Of a DNA stretch of 64,000 bases, positions 1 through 8,430 are shown piece after piece. The translations under genes were made by a program, and so were the position numbers. Below the pieces are notes generated by a model. The model made no database searches. It was given only the letters and a program-made list of their open reading frames with translations, and was not told where the DNA came from. Numbering within the stretch: position 1 is the first letter of the stretch; each line of letters opens with the position of its first letter. This stretch comes from Actinomycetota bacterium (GTDB lineage: Bacteria; Actinomycetota; Acidimicrobiia; Acidimicrobiales; Palsa-688): positions 1 to 64,000 of the forward strand of contig JAJPKN010000073.1 in the NCBI GenBank assembly GCA_021323695.1, written 5' to 3'.

Positions 1-107
1 CCGCCTCCCCTCGGCGTGACCGCCTCCCCTCGGCGTGACCGCCTCCCCTCGGCGTGACCGCCTCCCCTCGGCGTGACCGCCTCCCCTCGGCGTGACCGCC
101 TCCCCTC
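1..107. repeat. 19-bp tandem repeat, 5 full copies plus a partial
   Basis: A perfect 19-bp unit (ccgcctcccctcggcgtga) starts at 1, 20, 39, 58 and 77, with a sixth copy breaking off near 107. The array is cut by the window edge, so its full length is unknown. It has no spacers, so it is a minisatellite and not CRISPR. It lies directly upstream of the first type IV secretion gene and ends 15 bp before that gene's ribosome binding site. Confidence 0.95.
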
Positions 108-132
108 ACCGGACCACCACCAAGGAGCTGTT

Positions 133-456
133 ATGAAGTCGTTTGTCACCCGCCTTGTCGTCGCGGCCGGGGGTACCGGCCTCAGCGGGATCAACCCCGG
201 CAGCTCAGCTGGGCTGCCAGGCGAGGCCACGCTGGAAAGCCTGGCCAGCGGGATCGGGCACTGGGCCCTTCTGGCCTCGGTAGTGGGCGTCTTCGCCGGG
301 GGCGTGATGTGGGCCTTCGGACATTTTTCGCACAACTACCAGCACTCCTACAACGGGCGCAAAGGTGTTATCGTCTCGGCCCTCGCCGCCTTGCTGATCG
401 GCGGGGCCTCCCACATCATCAGCTTCTTCTACGGCCAGGGCCAAGGGATCGGCTGA
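133..456 (+). CDS. small two-helix membrane protein, VirB2/pilin-like type IV secretion subunit
   Basis: A 107-residue protein with two hydrophobic helices, about residues 42-63 and 78-100, joined by a short basic loop (around HNYQHSYNGRKG), the shape of VirB2/TrbC-like pilins. A longer in-frame start exists upstream inside the tandem repeat, but ATG 133 is preferred because AAGGAG lies at 122-127, 5 nt upstream. Its stop overlaps the next start (TGATG at 454-458), and the following genes look like VirB6, VirB3-like SCO6880 and VirB4, which is the main reason for the pilin assignment. Sequence alone does not prove the family; it could be another small T4SS membrane subunit. Confidence 0.65.
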   Translation: MKSFVTRLVVAAGGTGLSGINPGSSAGLPGEATLESLASGIGHWALLASVVGVFAGGVMWAFGHFSHNYQHSYNGRKGVIVSALAALLIGGASHIISFFYGQGQGIG

Positions 457-1520
457 TGCCGTGGTCCTCCCTGCTGCACCTCCTGCTGCCGGGGGGCGGG
501 CTGGCGAGCCGCTTCGCCAGCGTCTTCTTCGGGTTCTTCACCCAATGGTTGGCCCACGGTGCGGTCTGGATGACGAGCAACATGATCGGCCAGGCCATCG
601 CCAAGTCGACAGCTCCCGTGGTCAACGGCCCTTGGTTCTTGTCCGTGATGGGCGACATGCTGCCTGTGGAAGAGCTCGTGGTGGCCCCCATCCTCTTTGC
701 TGCCACCATCGGGGCGGTCCTCCGCCAAGATATGCGCCGCCTGGCCCGTGCCTGGCTCGCCTGCCTCCCGCTGTCCCTCCTGGGCGGCTTCGTCGTGGTC
801 TACTTCACTGGCCTCGGCCTCAGGGTGACCGACGGCTTGTCCCAGGCGGTCCAGGCCGCCGTAAGCCCTGACCTGGCCAAGCTCTACGCGGCCATCGTGC
901 CCCAACCGCTCCTGGGCCTCGTGGCCAGCGGGCCGGTTGCTGGGCTGCTGGCCGTCGTCTTCATGGCTGGTGCCCTGGTCATCTGGGTCGAACTGGCGCT
1001 GCGGTCCGCTGCCGTCGAGCTGGCCGTGCTGTTCATGCCCTTGGCCCTGGCCGGCCTCATATGGCCGGCTACCGCCCACTGGGCCAAGAGGCTCATCGAG
1101 GTGCTGGCCGCACTGCTGTTGGCCAAGCCGGTGATCGTCGGAGCGCTCTGCCTGGGCGCGCACAGCTTGACTGCGAGCCAAGGGACGCTGAGCGCGCTGG
1201 TCACCGGCACGGCTATCTTGCTCCTGGCTACCTTTGCCCCCCTGGCCGTGCTCAAGTTGGCCCCGGTCGTGGAGGCGTCGGCGCTCGCACACTTGCATGG
1301 CCTTTCCCGGGAACCCTTCCGCCTCGCCGAGCGGGCGGTGCAAATGACCTTGTCCAAAGCGTCCGACCTCAAAGGGCCGGCCGCCGCCGGGCCCTCCCAT
1401 GACGGCGAGAGCCTCCTCCCCGGTGCGCTGCTGGCCAGGGTCAGCAGTGACGACCATCCCTTGGGCCCGGCCCGCCCGGTCCCGCCCGGTGCCAGTAGCT
1501 CGGCGAGCCGCGATGGCTGA
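456..1520 (+). CDS. polytopic membrane protein, TrbL/VirB6-like conjugation channel subunit
   Basis: A 354-residue protein that starts by TGATG overlap with the pilin-like gene. It has an N-terminal amphipathic stretch, a cluster of transmembrane helices over about residues 75-285, and a polar, proline- and serine-rich cytoplasmic tail of about 65 residues. This architecture and position (pilin, then this gene, then SCO6880 and VirB4) match the VirB6/TrbL inner-membrane channel component of Gram-positive type IV secretion systems. No enzymatic motif is visible. The last 8 bp overlap the next gene, suggesting one operon. The family call rests on context and hydropathy rather than on a diagnostic motif. 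Confidence 0.65.
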   Translation: MPWSSLLHLLLPGGGLASRFASVFFGFFTQWLAHGAVWMTSNMIGQAIAKSTAPVVNGPWFLSVMGDMLPVEELVVAPILFAATIGAVLRQDMRRLARAWLACLPLSLLGGFVVVYFTGLGLRVTDGLSQAVQAAVSPDLAKLYAAIVPQPLLGLVASGPVAGLLAVVFMAGALVIWVELALRSAAVELAVLFMPLALAGLIWPATAHWAKRLIEVLAALLLAKPVIVGALCLGAHSLTASQGTLSALVTGTAILLLATFAPLAVLKLAPVVEASALAHLHGLSREPFRLAERAVQMTLSKASDLKGPAAAGPSHDGESLLPGALLARVSSDDHPLGPARPVPPGASSSASRDG

Positions 1521-2901
1521 GGGTGCCCGCTACCGCTTCGAGCCGCTCGAACGCCGGGGCCTCGTGCTGGGCCTGAGCGCCAGCCAAGTGGCCTCGGCCA
1601 GCCTCGCTGTCATGGTGGCGTTCGGGCTGTTGCTTGGCCACCGGGGCCCTGCCGGGATAGGCGGTGCAGGAGTGGTGCTTGGCTTGGGCGGCCTCCTGTG
1701 CCGGCCTGTCCTGGGCCGGTCTTGCCTTTCATGGGCCGCCCTGGGTGCCCGTTTCATCCGTCGCCCTCGCCGGGCGGTTGTCCCACCGCCCGCCCTTTGC
1801 CCTGGCCGAGCGGTGCCCTTGCCCACCAAGGCCCTGGCTTTGGGCTTGACCCTCCGCGAAGTCCCTGGCACCGCTCGGGGCCAGCCGGCAGGCGTGCTGC
1901 TGGACGAGCGTGCTGGGACTGTTGCCGCCGTGCTGCGGGCCAGGGGAGGTGCGTTCTGCTTACTGGACGAGGCCGACAAACAACGCAAACTGGCAGCTTG
2001 GGCCGCGGTGCTCGAGTCTTTGGCGTCCCACCAGGGCCCGCTCGCCCGCTTGCAGTGGTGCCAGCGAAGCCTGCCGGGCGACGTAGGCGGGTTGCTCGAC
2101 CGGCTCGAGTCGGCGGGTGACCCGCAGAGCCCCAGCTACCGCAGCTACCGCTCCTTGGCCAAAGCAGCCTGGTCGTGGCAGCAGGACACGTTCCTGGTCG
2201 TCGTCTCGCGTTGGCAGGGCCGGCCGGGACGGCGCGCCCAGCAGTACCCCGAGGCCCTCTTCGACTACGTCGGTTCGCTGTGTGAGCAGTTGCATGCCGC
2301 GGGTTTCGGCTGCGAACCGGCTTTGGGCGCGGCCGGTATAGCCAGCGTGCTCGGTTCGTACCTGGTCCCGGAGATCCAGCGCCACAAGGCCGCCTACCCA
2401 TGGCCGCTTGCCGTCGAGGAGCATTGGGGCTCGGTGCGGGTCGAGGGCTTATGGCACCGCACTTACTGGGTGGCGGAGTGGCCCCGCAGCGACGTGGGCC
2501 CGGATTTCTTGAGCCCACTTCTGCTCGGCGCCGGGCGCCGTTCGTTCTCTGTCCTGATGGCCCCGGTGCCGCCTGAACGGGCGGCCCGGGAGGCCGCCTC
2601 GTCTCGCACAGCTCAACTGGCAGACTCCCGGCTGCGACAGCAGGGGGGGTTCCTGGAGACCGCTCGTCACCGCCGGGAAGCAGAGGCCCTGGAGGCGCGC
2701 GAGGCGCAGATAGCGGGCGGGCGCAGTGCCTTCCAGCTGGCCGGCTACGTGACCGTGTCCGCCAGTGGCCCAAGTGAGCTAGGCAAGGCCAGCACTGACC
2801 TAGAGCAAGCGGCTGGAGCAGCCAAGCTGTGCCTGCGCTGCCTCTACGGCCAGCAGAAGGAGGCACTGGGCTGGGCATTGCCGTTGGGCAGGGGCCTATG
2901 A
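1513..2901 (+). CDS. SCO6880 family conjugal transfer protein (VirB3-like)
   Basis: A 462-residue protein. The N-terminus (YRFEPLERRGLVLGL) followed by two transmembrane segments at about residues 18-60, a long soluble region, and the C-terminal PLGRGL are the pattern of the SCO6880 family found in actinobacterial type IV secretion clusters beside VirB4. ATG 1513 is chosen because it gives this conserved N-terminus and overlaps the upstream gene by 8 bp; an in-frame start further upstream would lie deep inside that gene. The family is thought to combine a VirB3-like membrane anchor with a cytoplasmic domain that works with the VirB4 ATPase. Confidence 0.8.
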   Translation: MAEGARYRFEPLERRGLVLGLSASQVASASLAVMVAFGLLLGHRGPAGIGGAGVVLGLGGLLCRPVLGRSCLSWAALGARFIRRPRRAVVPPPALCPGRAVPLPTKALALGLTLREVPGTARGQPAGVLLDERAGTVAAVLRARGGAFCLLDEADKQRKLAAWAAVLESLASHQGPLARLQWCQRSLPGDVGGLLDRLESAGDPQSPSYRSYRSLAKAAWSWQQDTFLVVVSRWQGRPGRRAQQYPEALFDYVGSLCEQLHAAGFGCEPALGAAGIASVLGSYLVPEIQRHKAAYPWPLAVEEHWGSVRVEGLWHRTYWVAEWPRSDVGPDFLSPLLLGAGRRSFSVLMAPVPPERAAREAASSRTAQLADSRLRQQGGFLETARHRREAEALEAREAQIAGGRSAFQLAGYVTVSASGPSELGKASTDLEQAAGAAKLCLRCLYGQQKEALGWALPLGRGL

Positions 2902-2965
2902 GGGCGCCGTTGCTGGCCGGCAGCTCTCCGTCGCCGCCCCAGGAGACGGCCTCAACGACCTCAGG

Positions 2966-4234
2966 GTGGCCTTGGCCCATGGGGCCGGGAAAGTGACCTG
3001 GCGCAAGGACATGCCCCCTCCGCACCGGGCCACGTCGCTCGAGCTGCGGTCGCTCTACCCCTTCGTCGCCCCCGAGCCGCTGGGCCTCGACAGTTGCTAC
3101 CTGGGCCGCGAGGTGGGCGGTGGCCTGTTCTGCTTCGACCCCTGGGAGGGTTACCAAAGGGGTGTCCTGACCGGGCCGAACATGGTGGTCCTGGGCCAGA
3201 TCGGGCGGGGCAAGTCAGCCTTCGTGAAGAGCTTTGTCTGGCGTCAGGTGGCGTTCGGGCGCCAGTGCTGGGTCCTCGACCCGAAAGGAGAGTACGACCG
3301 GCTGGCTGCCGCCTGTGGCTCAGAGCCGCTTCGGCTGGGTCCTGGCACCGGCCTGCGCCTCAACCCCCTGGACGTGGGCCCGCCGGGGAGCGACGGTGAC
3401 CGCCACCAGCGCCGCAGCGGGCTGCTCGGTGCCCTCTTGGCCAGCTCGCTGGGGCGGTCGCTCCTGCCAGAGGAGAGGGCAGCCGCTGACGTGGCCCTGG
3501 CTGCTGCGGAACTGCGGGCTTGTACGCCGACTCTCCCCATGGTGGCCGAAGCCCTGCTTTGGCCTGAGCCCGAAGCGGCGCGCCGGCTGGGGACGGACGT
3601 CGAAGGGTTGCGCCATGATGGCCGCCAGCTGGCGTTGGAACTGCGCCGGTTGGTGAACGGGGACTTGGCTGGGATGTTCGACGGCGAAACTTCACCGGCG
3701 CTGGACCTCGCCAGCTGCGTCGTCGTCTTGGACCTGTCCCTCCTCTATGGTTCGCCGGCCCTGGGGCTGCTCATGGTGTGCGCCATGGCCTGGTTGCAAA
3801 GCGCCCTACTGGAGGGGGGCAAGCGGAAGCGGCTGTTCGTGCTGGACGAGGCTTGGGCCGTCCTCAGCCAGCTCGCGACCTCGAAGTGGCTCCAGGCGAA
3901 CTTCAAGCTGTCCCGCTCTTACGGTGTGGCCAACGTAGCTGTGCTGCACCGCCTTTCGGACCTGAGGGCGGCTGGCCCCGAGGGCTCACAGGAGCAGCGA
4001 CTGGCCGAGGGCCTGCTGTCGGACGCCGAGACACGAGTCTGCTTCGGCCAATCGGCCGCTGATGCCGGCCAAGCGGGCCAGTTGCTCGGCTTGTCCGCTA
4101 CCGAGGTAGAGCTCTTGGGCCAGCTCCCACGGGGTGTGGCCCTTTGGAAGGTGGGGCACCGTTCCTACCTGGTCCAGCACCAGCTTTCGACCGAGGAGCT
4201 AGTACTGGCCGGTACCGACGAGGCCATGGTGTGA
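2966..4234 (+). CDS. VirB4-like conjugation ATPase
   Basis: An ATPase of up to 422 residues that should power substrate or pilus handling in type IV secretion. Walker A is GQIGRGKS, followed by the typical WVLDPKGEYD block; Walker B is LFVLDEAW; a QSAADAGQAGQLLGLS region and a C-terminal VGHRSYLVQH complete the VirB4/TraC-type fold. The start is uncertain: GTG 2966 is the first in-frame start, but GTG 2993 forms a GTGA overlap with a 32-codon ORF (2898-2996) that itself begins in an ATGA overlap with the SCO6880 gene. The protein is short for VirB4, so the N-terminal domain is reduced. It is the last gene of the cluster in this window. Confidence 0.85.
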   Translation: MALAHGAGKVTWRKDMPPPHRATSLELRSLYPFVAPEPLGLDSCYLGREVGGGLFCFDPWEGYQRGVLTGPNMVVLGQIGRGKSAFVKSFVWRQVAFGRQCWVLDPKGEYDRLAAACGSEPLRLGPGTGLRLNPLDVGPPGSDGDRHQRRSGLLGALLASSLGRSLLPEERAAADVALAAAELRACTPTLPMVAEALLWPEPEAARRLGTDVEGLRHDGRQLALELRRLVNGDLAGMFDGETSPALDLASCVVVLDLSLLYGSPALGLLMVCAMAWLQSALLEGGKRKRLFVLDEAWAVLSQLATSKWLQANFKLSRSYGVANVAVLHRLSDLRAAGPEGSQEQRLAEGLLSDAETRVCFGQSAADAGQAGQLLGLSATEVELLGQLPRGVALWKVGHRSYLVQHQLSTEELVLAGTDEAMV

Positions 4235-4257
4235 CTGGCCCGTGGCTGCGCCAGCGG

Positions 4258-4263
4258 TAGCCT
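4258..4263 (+). promoter_or_regulatory. candidate -10 element (TAGCCT) for murT
   Basis: TAGCCT followed by six bases and then A4270. The surrounding sequence is nearly the same as at 8431-8443, where the same hexamer precedes a leaderless ATG. Here the expected first codon would be ATC, in frame with murT. Confidence 0.4.
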
Positions 4264-4317
4264 GCGGCTATCAGCGATGGGCTTGCACTCTCGTCCAAGA
4301 AGCTCCATGCCGGGTCC

Positions 4318-6015
4318 CTGGCCGCCCCGGCACTCCCGGCTCGGGCTCGCCTGGCGGTCCTGGCAGGCCGGACGGCAGCACGGCTGTCCCGGTGGTCCGG
4401 GCGCGGCTCGGGGTCGGTAGTAGGGGGCCATGCCATCTTGGCCATCGACCCCTACGCGCTGGAGAGGTTGGCTGCCAACCGGGAAGTCCTGCTCGTGTCG
4501 GGCACCAACGGAAAGACGACGACCACCAAGCTGCTCGCTGAGGCCATCGGGGCGAGCGAACCAGTGGCTACCAACGTCCTCGGGGCCAACCTGCCTACTG
4601 GCCTGGCATCGGCGTTGGCGGCAGGGGCCCCAGGAGCCGTGGCTGTGCTGGAGGTGGACGAGGCGTGGCTGGCCACGGTGGCGCAGAAAGTTCGCCCCTC
4701 GGTCATGGTGCTGCTCAACCTGAGCCGGGACCAGTTGGACCGCAACAACGAGGTGCGCCAGGTCGCCCAGCGCTGGCGGCGGGCTTGCCAGGAGGCGTCG
4801 CCCACGGCTGCCGTCGTGGCCAATGCTGACGACCCACTGGTGGCTTGGGCGGCGGCGGGGGCCGAGCATGTGACCTGGGTCGGGGCGGGGCTGCTCTGGC
4901 GAGGGGACGCGGTCGGCTGCCCGGCTTGCGGGGGCCAGGTGCGGTTCGCCGCGCCCGCCGGCGCTGTGGCGCCCGCCGGCGCTGTGGCGCCCGCCGGCGC
5001 TGTGGCGCCCGCCGGCGCTGTGGCGCCCGCCGGTGCTGTGGCGCCCGCCGGTGCCGTGGCGCCCGCTAGTGCTGGTCCCGCCGCTGAGGCCCTGCCCGCC
5101 GCTGGAGCTGGGCCAGGCGGGTGCCAGGGGCCAGGTAGTGACCCGACTGAGCTGAGAGGGGCGGGCTGGGCCTGTTCGCAGTGCGGCTTTTGCCGTCCGC
5201 CGCTCGACTTGTGGGTGGCACCTGGGGCCGGTGAGGCAATGGTGGAGCTGGCCTCAGGTGCCCGCTACCCCGTAACCCTCCGGCTCCCCGGCCGTTGCAA
5301 CCAGGCCAACGCCGCCATGGCACTGGCGGCTGTCCTGACCTCGGGGCGCGACCTGGGCGCCGCTGCGGGTGCCATGTCGACGGTGAGCGAGGTCGCGGGG
5401 CGCTATGCCACCGTCAAGGTGGGCCGAGTTGGGGCCCGCTTACTGCTGGCCAAGAACCCAGCCGGCTGGGCTGAGGTCTTCGACATGCTCCACCCCTCGC
5501 CAGCACCGCTCGTAGTTGCCATCAATGCCCGCACTGCCGACGGCCACGACCCCTCCTGGCTATGGGACGTACCCTTTGAACGGTTGCGTGGGAGGTGGGT
5601 GGCCGCCACTGGCGAACGTGGCCTGGACCTGGCGGTGCGCCTGCACTACGCCGAGGTGGGCCACCTTTACGTGCCTGACCTGGCTGCTGCCCTGGAGGCG
5701 GCCGCCCAGGTGGCCAGTGCTCAGGCAGCGGCCGGCGCAGCCACCACCCAGCCGGAGGCAGCCACCGCCCAGGTCGGCCTACAACATGAGCTCGCTGCCA
5801 CGCGTAGCGGCCTGCAACCTGGGCCAGCTTCAGCTGGGGACGCCACGGTGACCGGGGCGCTGGACGTCGTAGCCAACTACACCGCCTTCCACCAGTTCCT
5901 GGCCATGTCCCGGGCGCTAGCCGGTCCCGCCAGCCAGGGCCGGCGCTCGGCGCGGGGCCGTGACCTGGCCGTGGCCCATGACCGCCTGGCCGTGGCCCAG
6001 GACCGTACCCGATGA
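4318..6015 (+). CDS. murT: MurT, catalytic subunit of lipid II isoglutaminyl synthase
   Basis: Mur-ligase-like subunit that activates the D-Glu carboxylate of lipid II for amidation, with GatD supplying ammonia, at the cytoplasmic membrane face. The P-loop is SGTNGKTTTT; a four-cysteine zinc ribbon (codons at 4918, 4927, 5173, 5182) is split by an alanine/proline repeat; the C-terminal DUF1727 domain holds the ADGHDPSWLWDV block with the catalytic Asp. The conserved N-terminal arm (SGRGSGSVVGG) lies upstream of TTG 4438, so that start is too short, but the frame back to stop 4258 has no ATG, GTG or TTG. I mark CTG 4318; ATC 4270 is an alternative, and TTG 4438 would give 525 residues. gatD follows 19 bp later. 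Confidence 0.9.
   Translation: MAAPALPARARLAVLAGRTAARLSRWSGRGSGSVVGGHAILAIDPYALERLAANREVLLVSGTNGKTTTTKLLAEAIGASEPVATNVLGANLPTGLASALAAGAPGAVAVLEVDEAWLATVAQKVRPSVMVLLNLSRDQLDRNNEVRQVAQRWRRACQEASPTAAVVANADDPLVAWAAAGAEHVTWVGAGLLWRGDAVGCPACGGQVRFAAPAGAVAPAGAVAPAGAVAPAGAVAPAGAVAPAGAVAPASAGPAAEALPAAGAGPGGCQGPGSDPTELRGAGWACSQCGFCRPPLDLWVAPGAGEAMVELASGARYPVTLRLPGRCNQANAAMALAAVLTSGRDLGAAAGAMSTVSEVAGRYATVKVGRVGARLLLAKNPAGWAEVFDMLHPSPAPLVVAINARTADGHDPSWLWDVPFERLRGRWVAATGERGLDLAVRLHYAEVGHLYVPDLAAALEAAAQVASAQAAAGAATTQPEAATAQVGLQHELAATRSGLQPGPASAGDATVTGALDVVANYTAFHQFLAMSRALAGPASQGRRSARGRDLAVAHDRLAVAQDRTR
4951..5075 (+). repeat. 18-bp in-frame minisatellite inside murT
   Basis: Six copies of an 18-bp unit (gcgcccgccggcgctgtg and close variants) start at 4951, 4969, 4987, 5005, 5023 and 5041, then a degenerate seventh. 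Each copy encodes APAGAV. The array sits between the two CxxC pairs of the MurT zinc ribbon, lengthening the loop without breaking the frame. Confidence 0.95.
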
Positions 6016-6034
6016 CCGCGACCCGGCTTGGCCC

Positions 6035-7057
6035 ATGACTGTGACGATCGCCCTCGTGTACCCGGAACTGCTCGGCACCTACGGTGACGGTGGCAACGCC
6101 ACCGTGCTTGCCCAGCGGCTGGCCTGGCGGGGCCACGAGGCACGGGTTGTGACTGTCCATGCCGGCCAAGCCGTGCCCGAGACTTGTGAGCTGTACGTCG
6201 TCGGCGGTGGGGAGGACCTGCCCCAGGCGCTGGCGGCCGAGAAGCTGCGGGCGGGCAGGGCCCTGCACCACGCCGTCGACGGCGGGGCGGTCGTGCTGGC
6301 GGTTTGTGCCGGCTTACAGATCCTGGGCGAGCGCTTCGTCGGTCCCGACGGCCGCCCGAGCGATGGCCTCGGCATCCTCGACTGCCGGACCACCCCCTCG
6401 GCCCGGGGGCGGGCCATCGGCGAGATCCTCGTGCAACCCGCAGGCGAGTGGGCTGGCGACGGCCTGCCTGTCCTGAGCGGTTTTGAGAACCACAGCGGCG
6501 TGACCGAGCTGGGGCCCGGCTGCCGTCCCGCAGGTTCGGTGGTGGTAGGTGTGGGCAACCAGGACGGTACGGTCGAGGGCGCCGTGGCCGGCCGGGTGTG
6601 GGGTACTTACCTGCACGGCCCGGTCCTGGCGCGCAACCCGCGCCTGGCGGACATGCTGCTTGGGTGGGCGGTTGGCCCGCTGGGCCCTCTTGACGACCAG
6701 GAGCCGGAGGCTTTGCACGCCGAGCGTTGCCGGCGCGCCCGGGGCGAGAGAGGCCGGCTGTGGCGGAGCGAACGAGGCCGGCCCAGCGAACAAGGCCGGC
6801 GTAGCGAACGAGGCCGGCTGTGGCGGAGCGAACGAGGCCGGCCCAACGAGCGAGGCCGGCGCAGCGGCCCCGCTGGGGACGGGCGGCTCGGGCAAAACGA
6901 CGAGCCGAGCGGGCCCGGGCCCCTCGGCCGGGCGAGGTTGGGCACCCGGTGGTTGTGCCGCCTGGCCTCAGGGCGTTACCTGGCCTCAGGGCGTTACCTG
7001 GCCTCAGGGCGTTACCTGGCCTCAGGACGTAGCCGGCCTGGAGCGACCGGGCGGTGA
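6035..7057 (+). CDS. gatD: GatD, glutamine amidotransferase subunit of lipid II isoglutaminyl synthase
   Basis: Class I glutamine amidotransferase that hydrolyses glutamine and channels ammonia to MurT. The catalytic Cys is residue 91 in LAVCAGLQILG and the His is 194 in TYLHGP. The enzyme core ends near residue 225; the remaining ~115 residues are an arginine-rich low-complexity tail built from two DNA repeats, absent from ordinary GatD (about 240 residues). ATG 6035 gives the expected start (MTVTIALVYPELLGTYGDGGN); an ATG at 6012 stops after eight codons. The gene follows murT and its TGA overlaps the GTG of pncB. Confidence 0.92.
   Translation: MTVTIALVYPELLGTYGDGGNATVLAQRLAWRGHEARVVTVHAGQAVPETCELYVVGGGEDLPQALAAEKLRAGRALHHAVDGGAVVLAVCAGLQILGERFVGPDGRPSDGLGILDCRTTPSARGRAIGEILVQPAGEWAGDGLPVLSGFENHSGVTELGPGCRPAGSVVVGVGNQDGTVEGAVAGRVWGTYLHGPVLARNPRLADMLLGWAVGPLGPLDDQEPEALHAERCRRARGERGRLWRSERGRPSEQGRRSERGRLWRSERGRPNERGRRSGPAGDGRLGQNDEPSGPGPLGRARLGTRWLCRLASGRYLASGRYLASGRYLASGRSRPGATGR
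6751..6870 (+). repeat. 60-bp tandem duplication in the gatD tail
   Basis: Bases 6751-6780 are identical to 6811-6840, and the intervening 30 bp are similar to 6841-6870, giving two 60-bp units. Each unit itself contains degenerate copies of a gcgaacgaggccggc element. Translated, it makes the RGRLWRSERGRP-type arginine-rich tail of GatD. Confidence 0.9.
6964..7029 (+). repeat. 18-bp tandem repeat at the gatD 3' end
   Basis: Units of ggcctcagggcgttacct start at 6964, 6982 and 7000, with a partial copy from 7018. They encode repeated LASGRY at the extreme C-terminus of GatD, just before the pncB start. Confidence 0.95.
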
Positions 7058-8385
7058 CCTCCACCGCTTTTTTCACTGACCGCTACGAGCTGACCATGCT
7101 CGAGGCCGCCCTACGCAGCGGCAGGGCCGGTTGCCCAGCCACCTTCGAGGTGTTCACTAGGCGCCTGCCGGAGCGCCGGCCATGGGGGGTATTTGCTGGC
7201 TTGGGCAGGTTCCTCGAGGCTCTGGAAAGCTTCTGTTTCGGCCCAGAGGAGCTGACCTGGCTCGAGGCCAACCACGTGGTGGGGCCGGCAACCCTTGACT
7301 TCCTGGCCGGCTACCACTTCAGCGGCAACATCGACGCCTACCGCGAGGGGGAGCTTTACGCCGCGGGTTCGCCCGTGCTCACCGTTGAAGCCCCCTTTGG
7401 CGAGGGCCTCCTGCTGGAGACGCTGGCCCTCAGCATCTTCAACTTCGACTCGGCGGTCGCCGGGGCTGCCAGCATGATCACGGCTGCCGCCGCGGAGCGC
7501 CCCGTCATAGAGATGGGGAGCCGGCGGGTGGACCCCTCGGCCGCCGTCGCCGCGGCCCGTGCCGCCTACATAGGAGGTTTTGCCAGCACCTCCAACCTGC
7601 AGGCGGGGAGGCGGTACGGCATCCCCACGGCTGGGACCGCGGCGCACGCCTTCGTCCTCGCCTACCCGGGGGAAAAGGAAGCCTTTGCTGCTCAGGTCGC
7701 CTCGTTCGGGCCGGCTACGACGCTGCTCGTGGACACCTACGACACCATGCAGGGGGTACGTAACGCCGTAGAGGTGTGCGGGCCCCACTTGGGAGCCGTG
7801 CGCATCGACTCGGGGGATCTCGGCCGTGAGGCTCTGCGCGTGAGGAAGTTGTTGGACGACCTCGGCGCGACCGGGACCAAGCTGGTGGTGACCGGGGACT
7901 TGGACGCCCGCACCATCGCTGCCCTGGGCGCCGCCCCGGTCGACTCCTACGGAGTGGGGACCAGCGTGGTGACCGGTATGGGTGCGCCCAGCGCGGGCTT
8001 CGTCTACAAGCTGGTGGCGGTGGGGGAGCCCGGTGATGGGCCTGCTGCCCCCCAACGCCCGGTGGCCAAGCGCTCGGCCGGCAAGGCCACCGTGGGCGGC
8101 CGCAAGTGGGCCTGGCGGGCCCAGCTGGACGAACGCCCGGGACACTCGTCAGGGGAGGCCGTCTTGGAGGCCACCACGGCGGGGACGGACCTCCCCGTGT
8201 GGGTGGACGTGGTCTCCACTTCCCCCCGCTGCCCGCACCCCGGCGGGGAGCCCTTGCAGGTGAGGGTGGTGGAGGACGGCAAGGTGGTGCACCGGCCGGC
8301 TCTGGGGGACATTAGGGCGTACCACCTGGCTGCTCGGGACCGCACCGGGCTGTCTAGCCCCCTCCTGCTCGACCGCCACCCCTGA
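7054..8385 (+). CDS. pncB: nicotinate phosphoribosyltransferase
   Basis: A 443-residue enzyme making nicotinate mononucleotide from nicotinate, PRPP and ATP in NAD salvage. The family N-terminus (FFTDRYELTML) is present; STSNLQAGRRYGIP is followed by GTAAHAF, whose His198 fits the residue phosphorylated during catalysis; VRIDSGDLG and YGVGTSVVTG form the phosphate-binding region. GTG 7054 overlaps the gatD stop as GTGA, so it is probably translated by coupling with murT-gatD. A nicotinamidase gene that would supply its substrate is at 34575. Length is normal. Confidence 0.94.
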   Translation: MTSTAFFTDRYELTMLEAALRSGRAGCPATFEVFTRRLPERRPWGVFAGLGRFLEALESFCFGPEELTWLEANHVVGPATLDFLAGYHFSGNIDAYREGELYAAGSPVLTVEAPFGEGLLLETLALSIFNFDSAVAGAASMITAAAAERPVIEMGSRRVDPSAAVAAARAAYIGGFASTSNLQAGRRYGIPTAGTAAHAFVLAYPGEKEAFAAQVASFGPATTLLVDTYDTMQGVRNAVEVCGPHLGAVRIDSGDLGREALRVRKLLDDLGATGTKLVVTGDLDARTIAALGAAPVDSYGVGTSVVTGMGAPSAGFVYKLVAVGEPGDGPAAPQRPVAKRSAGKATVGGRKWAWRAQLDERPGHSSGEAVLEATTAGTDLPVWVDVVSTSPRCPHPGGEPLQVRVVEDGKVVHRPALGDIRAYHLAARDRTGLSSPLLLDRHP

Positions 8386-8430
8386 GCCTGGCCCGACATC
8401 GATGAGGCCCGGTCTCGGGCCGACCGGCGG

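Noticed and set aside
1-107. Possible CRISPR array
   Set aside because: The 19-bp units are contiguous with no spacers; it is a minisatellite.
1754-3157. Long minus-strand ORF opposite the conjugation genes
   Set aside because: Arg/Pro/Gly-rich product typical of antisense frames in high-GC DNA, and the + strand carries recognised families.
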